This document shows positions 42,350 to 49,230 of a stretch of 60,023 nucleotides of DNA, piece after piece. The position numbers and the translations under genes were made by a program. The notes under the pieces were generated by a model. It saw only the letters and a program-made list of their open reading frames with translations, was not told the DNA's origin and made no database searches. Numbering within the stretch: position 1 is the stretch's first letter; the number at the start of each line of letters is the position of its first letter. Origin of the DNA: a virus; the IMG/VR virus record IMGVR_UViG_3300025280_000036, positions 1-60,023 of that record; one strand, given 5' to 3'.

Positions 42350-42613
42350 ATGTCGATAGTCACAGAATCTCCTGCCAATTTTTACGAAGGCTTGTTTATG
42401 AACGAGGGCCATTTCGTTGAATTCACGCTGGGGCTTGACAACCTCGTCTGGGTGAATGAGACCATCGAATCCATCCGCAAGCCAAAGCCTAAAATTATCA
42501 CCAAAATTTACGGCATTAAGGATGCGATAGAATTTCAAAGCAGTCTCATCGATTTTGGCTACCATCACTTACCCGCCTTTGAGTTATCCGAGCAGTCCGA
42601 CTACATCAATTAA
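42350..42613 (+). CDS. 87-aa hypothetical protein
   Basis: Starts MSIVTESPANFYEGLFMNEG; the remainder mixes strands (HFVEFTLGLDNLVWVNETI) and a helix (IKDAIEFQSSLIDFGYHH). No domain is recognised. It is seven bases behind the previous gene, which suggests a shared message. Confidence 0.6.
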   Translation: MSIVTESPANFYEGLFMNEGHFVEFTLGLDNLVWVNETIESIRKPKPKIITKIYGIKDAIEFQSSLIDFGYHHLPAFELSEQSDYIN

Positions 42614-42627
42614 CGGGGCAGACGATT

Positions 42628-43002
42628 ATGGGCGATCAATTCAGCGGCGATCTTTCACGCAATGAAGTGGAGATGGATCTCAGTAAGTTCCTTGAGATTA
42701 TGAAGGACAACTCTGATCTCAAGGATAAGATCCGTGAATTGCAGGGCGCAGAAAAAGTCAACCCGTACCAGAAATGGATACATCTTGCCAAGACCATAGA
42801 TGCTTGGCGCATCTTTCCTCGCGTGTTTGTCGGGGTATATATCTATTTGCTGTACGCGGTGGTGATCTGGTTTATGACCCTTAACGAACCAAACTTGGAA
42901 CAAGCTGGTCTGGTGTCGGTCGTTGTTGGGGCAATGGCGGCAGTGTTTGGAATATACGCAGGCACGTCAGGACAGAGCAAAAAGTTTAAAGGTGAAGGTT
43001 AG
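42628..43002 (+). CDS. 124-aa membrane protein, holin-like
   Basis: A cytoplasmic helical N-terminus (LSKFLEIMKDNSDLKDKIRE) is followed by two membrane segments (FVGVYIYLLYAVVIWFM and AGLVSVVVGAMAAVFGIYAG) and a basic tail. I recall the sequence IFPR.F...YIYLLY.VV.WFM....P...QAGLVS from marine phages as a holin-like membrane protein. It starts a cassette of three membrane proteins directly before the curli genes. Confidence 0.75.
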   Translation: MGDQFSGDLSRNEVEMDLSKFLEIMKDNSDLKDKIRELQGAEKVNPYQKWIHLAKTIDAWRIFPRVFVGVYIYLLYAVVIWFMTLNEPNLEQAGLVSVVVGAMAAVFGIYAGTSGQSKKFKGEG

Positions 43003-43283
43003 TGAACGAAGCCTTTAATCTGATTGCTGATGTTGGGTTCCCGATTGCGATTGCATTGATTGCAGGCTTCTTTATTTTCCTGACCATCAAGTACATTCTT
43101 GAAAGCGTCATCGGGCAGGTCAGCGGTATTCATGTGATCGTCACTGGCTTGGATAACCGTGTGAAAACGATGAACCATGACATCATTCGTTTAGATGCAA
43201 CCATGTGTGCGGTTCTGGGGATTAGACCTGATCTGGGCAGGATAGCTCGGGCTGACGGTAAGGACGATGCTCGGCGTGACTGA
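43002..43283 (+). CDS. 93-aa small membrane protein
   Basis: GTG start overlapping the previous stop. It has one membrane helix (FPIAIALIAGFFIFLTIKYIL) followed by a coiled-coil-like periplasmic or cytoplasmic part (LDNRVKTMNHDIIRLDATM). The arrangement GFPI.IAL..G.F is shared with the next gene, so the two are probably paralogues. Function unknown; it may modulate the holin. Confidence 0.68.
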   Translation: MNEAFNLIADVGFPIAIALIAGFFIFLTIKYILESVIGQVSGIHVIVTGLDNRVKTMNHDIIRLDATMCAVLGIRPDLGRIARADGKDDARRD

Positions 43284-43543
43284 TGGATATCGCAAATGTT
43301 GTCAGCGAGTACGGTTTTCCTATCGTGGCGACGGTGGGTCTGTTGTACATGATTTATTTTATCTGGCAATTCATCACCCATCAGATCAAGAAGAAACTGT
43401 CAGAGGCGAATGTTACTTTGGTGGCACTCATTGACCGGATTCGGATGTTGGACAACGACATCATAAGGCTGCAACAGAAACTCGATACCGTCATTGAATT
43501 GCGGGAAGCAAAGGCGGAACAGAATGAAATGGATAAGGATTAG
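43283..43543 (+). CDS. 86-aa small membrane protein, paralogue of the previous one
   Basis: Starts MDIANVVSEYGFPIVATVGL with one membrane helix (IVATVGLLYMIYFIWQFI) and a coiled coil (LIDRIRMLDNDIIRLQQKL). Shares the YGFPI and the ...R...DNDIIRL pattern with the upstream protein. Its last 20 bases overlap the CsgF start, linking the membrane cassette to the curli genes by translational coupling. Confidence 0.7.
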   Translation: MDIANVVSEYGFPIVATVGLLYMIYFIWQFITHQIKKKLSEANVTLVALIDRIRMLDNDIIRLQQKLDTVIELREAKAEQNEMDKD

Positions 43544-44015
43544 TTTGCTGCTGGTGCTTTCTCCGGCTTTATCTTATTCGTCTGAGTTGGTTCACAAGTT
43601 CGGTAGCCCTAGTTTCAACGGGATCAATCAATCGGCCCATTACCTGACCATTGATGAGCAGGAAAGAACCCGCTCAGAGAAAGTTGCTGCGGATATCCAA
43701 GATGCCTTGGACGAGGCTGAACGTGAGGCGGATAACACCACGCTTGCCAAGTTCCTGCGTAATCTTGAGTCGAGGATTTATTCAACACTCGCCAAGGACA
43801 TTTCAGAATCGCTGTTCAATTACGACAACATCCCCACAAGCGAGAACCCCATCGTCGGGAGAATCAATCTCGAAGGCAATATCCTTACGTGGCTTAACGA
43901 TGGAACCAGCATTACGCTCACCATCGAGGAATGGTTCGACGGGCTTCTGATCTCAACCACTGAGATCGTGATTCCTGTAGGTTCTTTCGGAGGGTGTCTG
44001 ACAGACTGTGAATGA
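43524..44015 (+). CDS. csgF: Curli assembly factor CsgF
   Basis: 163 aa. The start MKWIRISLLLVLSPALSYSS is a signal peptide; the longer frame from 43494 has no ribosome site. The mature N-terminus contains FGSPSFNGINQSAHYL, matching the CsgF hallmark FRNPNFGGNP. A helical region follows and the C-terminal part (PIVGRINLEGNILTWLNDG, then DGLLISTTEIVIPVG) gives the expected beta-rich domain. CsgF binds the CsgG pore and anchors fibre nucleation outside the cell. The end GGCLTDCE adds a Cys pair not typical of E. coli CsgF. It overlaps CsgG by 4 bases. Confidence 0.9.
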   Translation: MKWIRISLLLVLSPALSYSSELVHKFGSPSFNGINQSAHYLTIDEQERTRSEKVAADIQDALDEAEREADNTTLAKFLRNLESRIYSTLAKDISESLFNYDNIPTSENPIVGRINLEGNILTWLNDGTSITLTIEEWFDGLLISTTEIVIPVGSFGGCLTDCE

Positions 44016-44857
44016 TGAAGCACTTATTCTTGTTAGCCGTGTTGCTTGCCGTGGGTTGTGCGCCTATTGGCATGGGCAAAAGAAATGAAGATTGCAGTTC
44101 TCTTACGGCGTGTATTGAGGGTCCGCAGATCGTACCCAGTGCAGCCCAGCAGTTACTAAACCTGCCGCCTCCTAAGAACAAGGCGGTGGTGGCGGTATAC
44201 AGTTTCACCGACAAGACGGGACAACGAAAGTCCAACGACAACCTAGCCAGCTTCAGCACCGCAGTTACCCAAGGCGGTGTGGATATCCTGATTGAGGCGT
44301 TGAAGGACGCAGGCCGGGGTAATTGGTTTGCGGTGGTGGAAAGAGCAGGGCTGGACAGCCTGACCCGAGAACGACAGCTTATCAAGAACACCCGGCAGAC
44401 CTACGCCGGGGAGGGGGAGAATGTCCTCAAGCCGTTGCTCTATGCCGGGTTGATCCTTGAAGGTGGCATTTCGTTTTACGACACGAACCTGCGAACCGGT
44501 GGTAACGGGGCTAGGTTCTTAGGTATCGGGGCGATGAACCAGTACCGCGAAGACAAGGTGACGGTAATTCTGCGAGCAATACTGGTACAAACCGGGGAAG
44601 TGTTGCTGAACGTGACGGCCACGAAAACCATCCTGTCCACCGGCAGGGGCACCGACCTGTTCAGGTTCTACGAACAGGGTACTGAACTGGTTGAGATCGA
44701 GAGCGGCAGCACCGAGAACGAACCGGTGGGTCATGCCGTCAGAGCAGCTATCGAGGCGGCGGTGTACGGGCTGGTGATTCAAGGTCTGGAAAGGCAGGTC
44801 TGGGACTTCGATTATGCTAAACTGGTGCGGGAGGATAACGATGAAAGTTCTTCTTAA
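44012..44857 (+). CDS. csgG: Curli secretion channel CsgG
   Basis: 281 aa, close to E. coli CsgG (277 aa). A lipoprotein signal ends at Cys16 (LLAVGC). VVAVYSFTDKTGQRK, FSTAVTQGG, a long LIKNTRQTYAGEG region, ILEGGISFYDTN, GGNGARFLGIGA and TKTILSTG are the family blocks in order. CsgG forms a nonameric outer-membrane channel for curlin. By comparison with E. coli, the constriction-loop Phe appears to be kept (SFSTAV) while the neighbouring Asn is Ser and the Tyr is replaced; the loop is one residue longer. Overlaps CsgF and the curlin gene. Confidence 0.96.
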   Translation: MMKHLFLLAVLLAVGCAPIGMGKRNEDCSSLTACIEGPQIVPSAAQQLLNLPPPKNKAVVAVYSFTDKTGQRKSNDNLASFSTAVTQGGVDILIEALKDAGRGNWFAVVERAGLDSLTRERQLIKNTRQTYAGEGENVLKPLLYAGLILEGGISFYDTNLRTGGNGARFLGIGAMNQYREDKVTVILRAILVQTGEVLLNVTATKTILSTGRGTDLFRFYEQGTELVEIESGSTENEPVGHAVRAAIEAAVYGLVIQGLERQVWDFDYAKLVREDNDESSS

Positions 44858-45518
44858 ATTGTTGATGCTATTGGTTCCGGCGGTTGTGCTTGGAGCCAAC
44901 AACGATATATACATAACCCAGACAGGAACGGGCCTTACATTGACCATCGACCAGATCGGGGCGAGCAACAAGGTTGGAACCTCGCAGGCCAGAGTTATTT
45001 TGGGTGGCACCAGCATGACCGTTGATCTGGATCAGATCGGTGACACCAACGTCATCGCTGCAAGCATCTTACAAGGCAACTCATCCAGTTGGACATACAA
45101 AGCAACGGGTGATAGCAACGTGGCTACCCTCGCAGTCGGGGCAACCGGGGATTCTGCCAGTTCGGATTTCGACTTCGAGGCCACAGGCGACAGCAACGTG
45201 CTCACGTTCACCCAAGGTGACGCAGCAACAGCCACGGCAGGTAATCAGGATTTCGCTGTGACAGGCACGTCAAACGATCTGAACGTCAAATGCAACGTCA
45301 TCGGCTGTATCAACAACTGGACTGTCTCAGGGAACAGCAACGATATCGATACGTTGCAATCAGGGCGACAGGATCACGACATCACCATATCCCTTACCGG
45401 TTCTTCAAATAATGTTGACGTGGATCAAACCGACACGGCCAGCACCAATGTGGCTAACATCATTTCAACAACGAGCAACGGCGTCATCAACGTGGATCAA
45501 TGCGCCAGTGGCTGTTAA
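44841..45518 (+). CDS. Curlin-like secreted amyloid-repeat protein 1
   Basis: 225 aa from MKVLLKLLMLLVPAVVLGAN, behind GAGGATAACG; a clear signal peptide. The mature part is rich in Gln, Asn, Gly, Thr and Ser with repeats of the curlin pattern, such as LTLTIDQIGASN and MTVDLDQIGDTN, and many GDSN/GNSND units. The C-terminus is VDQCASGC; another Cys pair is in VKCNVIGC. Size and repeat pattern suggest a CsgA/CsgB-like fibre subunit secreted through CsgG. Which subunit role it has cannot be decided. Begins within the CsgG stop region. Confidence 0.8.
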   Translation: MKVLLKLLMLLVPAVVLGANNDIYITQTGTGLTLTIDQIGASNKVGTSQARVILGGTSMTVDLDQIGDTNVIAASILQGNSSSWTYKATGDSNVATLAVGATGDSASSDFDFEATGDSNVLTFTQGDAATATAGNQDFAVTGTSNDLNVKCNVIGCINNWTVSGNSNDIDTLQSGRQDHDITISLTGSSNNVDVDQTDTASTNVANIISTTSNGVINVDQCASGC

Positions 45519-46585
45519 GTTTACTGTTCGTTGGTGCAGCCCATGCGGCAGGCATTGGGGAGATATCTGAGTTAAAGGGTGTCGGTGAGATCACCCGTAA
45601 GGATTCCGACGCTGCATTCCTAGCTGAACTCGCTTCCGATATTTTCTCTTTCGATGATGTCACGACCGGCAACGGTCGCATGGCAATCCAGTTTCTCGAT
45701 TCTTCTACGCTGAAGTTAACAGAGCACTCTAAGGTGGTCATTGATGAATACATCTATGACCCCGATCCCAGCAAGACCAAGCTGGCCCTGAACATGGCGT
45801 CAGGTACGGCCCGGTTTATCACGGGTGCTTTGGCGAGGATCAACAAGAACAACATTTCCATTCGCACCCCCAGTGCCACCATCGCTATCAGGGGCACGGA
45901 CTTCACCACCACGGTTGACGAGCTTGGCCGCTCGCTGATCATCCTGCTGCCTGATCCTGATGGCACCTCCTCGGGGGAGATTTCAGTGACCACATGGTCG
46001 GGGACGGAAATTCTCAACCAGCCCTTCCAGGCCACGATGGTGTCAACCTTTGAGTCACGGCCTACCAAGGCCGTCACCCTTGGCAACATCACGCTTGATC
46101 TGATCGACAACATGCTGATCATCAACAAGCCGCCTGCCATTGTGCAAGCAGAGGCAGAGCAGAGCGGTGAGGTAAAGACCGATCTCGACAGGGATTTCTT
46201 TGAGGATGCTCCCGATCTGGATAAGGATTTTCTTGAGATTGAAGAGGAAATCAGCAGGCTGGATATTGACCTGTTAAGTTTTGATTTTCTGGTGGATTTA
46301 TTAGCAATCGTTGAGACTGGCAGTAAGAAGAAAACCACGTCTGGTGGTGAGCTACAGGGCGTGGAACTGACCGGGATCATCCCCGGTTTTGATCCGACCT
46401 ACCAGACTTATACCTTTGTCGAAGGGATGTATGTGTATTTTGTTCACCAAGGAACCAACACGTTTGATATAGCCTTGGACAAGGAAGCAGCAGCTTACCT
46501 GAGCATAAATTCTTTTGGCGTTCCGATGGAGATAGAGGTCAATGGCGCGGGCGATAATACTATCGTTATTTTTCAGTCTCCTTAG
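45500..46585 (+). CDS. Secreted FecR-domain protein
   Basis: 361 aa. Signal peptide MRQWLLSLLFVGAAHAAG. The FecR domain spans about residues 15-185: GRMAIQFLDSSTLKLTEHSK, ARINKNNISIRTPSATIAIR and RGTDF, the usual FecR signature order. A negatively charged helical part follows (FLEIEEEISRLDIDLL), then a beta-rich C-terminus. FecR proteins sense or relay envelope signals, and FecR-domain genes are commonly next to CHASE2-cyclase genes in bacteria. It overlaps both curlin-like genes (19 bases upstream, 44 bases downstream). Confidence 0.85.
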   Translation: MRQWLLSLLFVGAAHAAGIGEISELKGVGEITRKDSDAAFLAELASDIFSFDDVTTGNGRMAIQFLDSSTLKLTEHSKVVIDEYIYDPDPSKTKLALNMASGTARFITGALARINKNNISIRTPSATIAIRGTDFTTTVDELGRSLIILLPDPDGTSSGEISVTTWSGTEILNQPFQATMVSTFESRPTKAVTLGNITLDLIDNMLIINKPPAIVQAEAEQSGEVKTDLDRDFFEDAPDLDKDFLEIEEEISRLDIDLLSFDFLVDLLAIVETGSKKKTTSGGELQGVELTGIIPGFDPTYQTYTFVEGMYVYFVHQGTNTFDIALDKEAAAYLSINSFGVPMEIEVNGAGDNTIVIFQSP

Positions 46586-47339
46586 TCTGGCACATGCAGG
46601 TGATAACCTGATCACCATTCAGACCAAGGGCAGTGGTACAACCATAACGACCAAGCAGATTGGCAGCAGCAATATCACGGGCGTCTATTGTGGGCTGGGC
46701 AGCTTCGACAATTCACTGGTCAATACTCATAATTGTGATGACGCGACCATCACATCAGTAGTTGATGGTGTATCGAACGTCGTGTACTCGCAATCGGTAT
46801 GGTCAAATCATTCCGATCAAAGCTGGATCACAACCGTTACCGGGACTGACAATTACGCGGTGATCGATATGGATGAATCAGGTAGCACGTCAAGGATCAC
46901 CCAGATTGGCAATGATAATCAGGCATGGATTCTGGGTTCAGGTGTTGACAACGTATACAAAACCGAACAAACCGGCGACGACATGTACGCCAAAATTATC
47001 TCGTTCGCTGATGACAGCGACATCTGGATCACGCAGGAAGGCAGCGGTGATCACAATGCCTACGTCTATAACTCCGGGAGTGCTCATCGCAACGACACCC
47101 GATTGATCCAGAAAGGGTCGGGTAACAAAGATGCCGATGTGTTCTGGTACGGCGCAGACGATGGCGATTTAACGCTTACCCAGCAAGGCAATGGATCACA
47201 TACCTCGCTCATCAAATTTTATACGGACGACTACGATGTCACTGTCGTCCAAAAAGGGACCACCAACAAGGCTTACTCAGCTACGTTTAATTGTGTAAGT
47301 AATTGCGACAAAACCATCAGCATCACGCAACAGAATTGA
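46542..47339 (+). CDS. Curlin-like secreted amyloid-repeat protein 2
   Basis: 265 aa with a signal peptide MARAIILSLFFSLLSLAHAG. The repeats fit the curlin pattern with conserved Gln, Gly and Asn: TTITTKQIGSSN, SRITQIGNDNQAW, WITQEGSGDHNAYV, LTLTQQGNGSHTSL, VTVVQKGTTNKAY and ISITQQN. There are Cys residues in VYCGL, THNCDD and FNCVSNCDK. Compared with the first curlin it has more aromatic residues. Two distinct subunits suggest a nucleator and a main subunit, as in CsgB and CsgA. It overlaps the FecR gene by 44 bases and abuts the cyclase gene. Confidence 0.8.
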   Translation: MARAIILSLFFSLLSLAHAGDNLITIQTKGSGTTITTKQIGSSNITGVYCGLGSFDNSLVNTHNCDDATITSVVDGVSNVVYSQSVWSNHSDQSWITTVTGTDNYAVIDMDESGSTSRITQIGNDNQAWILGSGVDNVYKTEQTGDDMYAKIISFADDSDIWITQEGSGDHNAYVYNSGSAHRNDTRLIQKGSGNKDADVFWYGADDGDLTLTQQGNGSHTSLIKFYTDDYDVTVVQKGTTNKAYSATFNCVSNCDKTISITQQN

Positions 47340-49120
47340 AAATCCTGCTCCCAATTTTGCTGGCGTTGTTGTTGCTGCGGGTGTTCGATCCGTTCCCGGT
47401 GGAGACCCTTAGACTAAAATACTTCGATGCGCTGCTCACCATCAAAGAGCCCGTCCAGAGCAAAACGATTTCCCTGTACAACATCGATGAAGCGGCACTG
47501 GCTGAAGGAGGGCAATGGCCGTGGCCTCGCCAGCAACTGGCGGCTCTCAATGATCAATTGCTTGATGCAGGTGCAGTGGCAGTGGTCTACTCTGTGTTGT
47601 TTCCTGAAACAGATCGATTCGGCGGGGACGCGGAATTTGCCGAGAGCATGGGCCAAGTTCCTACCTTCCTCTCGGCGGTAGCGACTGCCGACACTGACAG
47701 GCAGGAAGGCTGGCACATCGGGGTCACCACGATGGGGCCGGTCGAAGAACACGTTCTGAGCTATCCCGGCATCCTGCCGAATGTTGATGTACTTCAGCAA
47801 GCGGCGGCTGGTACCGGGATCGTCAACACTGCCGCGGAGGTGGATGGGCTGGTGCGGAGGGTACCGATGCTGGTGAAGGTTGGGGAGAGCCTCTACCCGG
47901 CCCTTGGGCTGGATGTGCTGCGTGGGCTGGCGGGTGACCCTTCTTATCAAGTAAAAGCCGCTCAGAGCGGCATACAGACCGTTAGAGTGCCTAATTACAG
48001 CACCATCGAGACCGATAGCTCTGGTAGGGTGTGGGTCGATTGGAACACGACGTTTTCTCCAGAACCCCTAGCAGGCACCATCGTCTTCGTGGGGGCTACC
48101 GCAGCCGGGGTTTCCCCTGTTGTTTCAACCCCAAGACTTGGGATGCATCCGCATCAGGTTCAAGCAAACCTGTTTGAGACCCTGCTGAACGGCACGTCGC
48201 CGGTACGCCCGGACTGGGCGCTGGGTGCTGAAATATTGGTTGTCCTGATTTTTGGCCTTTTCACAGCGTGGTCAGTGCGTTATTTGCCTGTTTTGGTTGT
48301 ACCAGTAGGGGTCATTGGGATCGGCGCTCTAGCGGCCTCTGCCAGCGTCTGGGGCTATCTAAGTTTAGGCATTCTGGTTGATGCTGCATTTCCGGTACTT
48401 TCTAGCCTCACAATCGGTGGAACGGGTGTAGCTCAGAGAATGATCAGTGAATATCGCCAGAAATTGCAGATCAAGGGGATGTTTGGAACGTATGTCAGCC
48501 CCAAGCTGGTTCAGCAATTGGTGGACGATCCATCCTTGATGAAGCTCGGCGGCGATACCAAGACCATGAGTTTTCTGTTTTGTGATATCGTTGGCTTCAC
48601 CCCTATCTCGGAGCATTTCAAAAACAACAACGATCCGCAGGGACTTGTCACCCTCATCAACCGTTTGCTGTCTGCCTTAACCGATGTGGTGCTGTCCCTC
48701 GATGGCACCATAGACAAGTACATGGGCGATTGTGTGATGGCGTTCTGGAACTCACCTGTGGATTGTCCCGACCATGAGGAAAGGGCTGTGACTTGTGCTG
48801 CCATGATGCTGGTCGCGCTTGAACATCTCAATGAGGAACTTGAACTTGAGGGATTACCAAAATTAGGCATTGGTGTCGGGCTTAACACTGGGCCAGCAGT
48901 CGTGGGAAATATGGGGGGCAAGCAGCGTTTCGATTACTCAGCTATCGGGGATAGCGTGAACGTGGCTGCTCGCTTGGAAAGCAGTTCAAGAAAGTATTCC
49001 GAAGATGTTTTGATTGGCGAGGCGACAGCCAAAGCTGTGCCTGAGTTGGTGAAATATTTGGATTCAATTCAAGTTAAAGGTAAAGAGGAACGGTTAGAGG
49101 TTTATACATTGCGTAACTAA
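47336..49120 (+). CDS. CHASE2-domain class III nucleotide cyclase
   Basis: About 594 aa from a TTG overlapping the curlin stop (a second TTG at 47303 gives 605 aa). One N-terminal membrane helix (ILLPILLALLLLRVF) is followed by an extracytoplasmic CHASE2 domain (about residues 20-280), three membrane helices (about 290-380) and a class III cyclase. Catalytic residues are present: metal Asp in FCDIVGFT (about 416) and YMGDCVMAF (about 464), and Asn and Arg in SVNVAARLES. It should make cAMP or cGMP in response to an envelope signal, likely one involving the FecR protein. Confidence 0.93.
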   Translation: MKILLPILLALLLLRVFDPFPVETLRLKYFDALLTIKEPVQSKTISLYNIDEAALAEGGQWPWPRQQLAALNDQLLDAGAVAVVYSVLFPETDRFGGDAEFAESMGQVPTFLSAVATADTDRQEGWHIGVTTMGPVEEHVLSYPGILPNVDVLQQAAAGTGIVNTAAEVDGLVRRVPMLVKVGESLYPALGLDVLRGLAGDPSYQVKAAQSGIQTVRVPNYSTIETDSSGRVWVDWNTTFSPEPLAGTIVFVGATAAGVSPVVSTPRLGMHPHQVQANLFETLLNGTSPVRPDWALGAEILVVLIFGLFTAWSVRYLPVLVVPVGVIGIGALAASASVWGYLSLGILVDAAFPVLSSLTIGGTGVAQRMISEYRQKLQIKGMFGTYVSPKLVQQLVDDPSLMKLGGDTKTMSFLFCDIVGFTPISEHFKNNNDPQGLVTLINRLLSALTDVVLSLDGTIDKYMGDCVMAFWNSPVDCPDHEERAVTCAAMMLVALEHLNEELELEGLPKLGIGVGLNTGPAVVGNMGGKQRFDYSAIGDSVNVAARLESSSRKYSEDVLIGEATAKAVPELVKYLDSIQVKGKEERLEVYTLRN

Positions 49121-49125
49121 AAAGT

Positions 49126-49176
49126 GCCCAGCGTGGTTCGTGCGGGGACCACACTCTGGGCCGTATCCCCGTTTTT
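49126..49176 (+). terminator. Terminator after the curli cassette, with alternative pairing
   Basis: CGGGGA/TCCCCG (49143-49148 with 49166-49171) is followed by five T and should end the plus-strand late transcript. It competes with a second hairpin GCCCAG..GTGGT/ACCAC..CTGGGC (49126-49161), so only one can form at a time, as in attenuators. Confidence 0.65.
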
Positions 49177-49191
49177 ACAATTCGTACATTT

Positions 49192-49230
49192 GAAAGAAAA
49201 TCCTAAAGGGTTGACTTTTAGGATTCTTTC
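49192..49230. terminator. Bidirectional terminator between convergent genes
   Basis: AATCCTAAA (49199-49207) pairs with TTTAGGATT (49217-49225), and GAAAG/CTTTC extends the stem past a two-base bulge. It lies between the late plus-strand operon and the minus-strand methyltransferase gene, whose stop codon is in the right arm. Confidence 0.55.

Noticed and set aside
47303-47335. Longer N-terminus for the CHASE2 cyclase from an upstream TTG
   Set aside because: The extra residues (His/Gln rich) come from the end of the curlin frame, and the start at 47336 gives a clean membrane anchor; both are TTG, so the choice is not certain.
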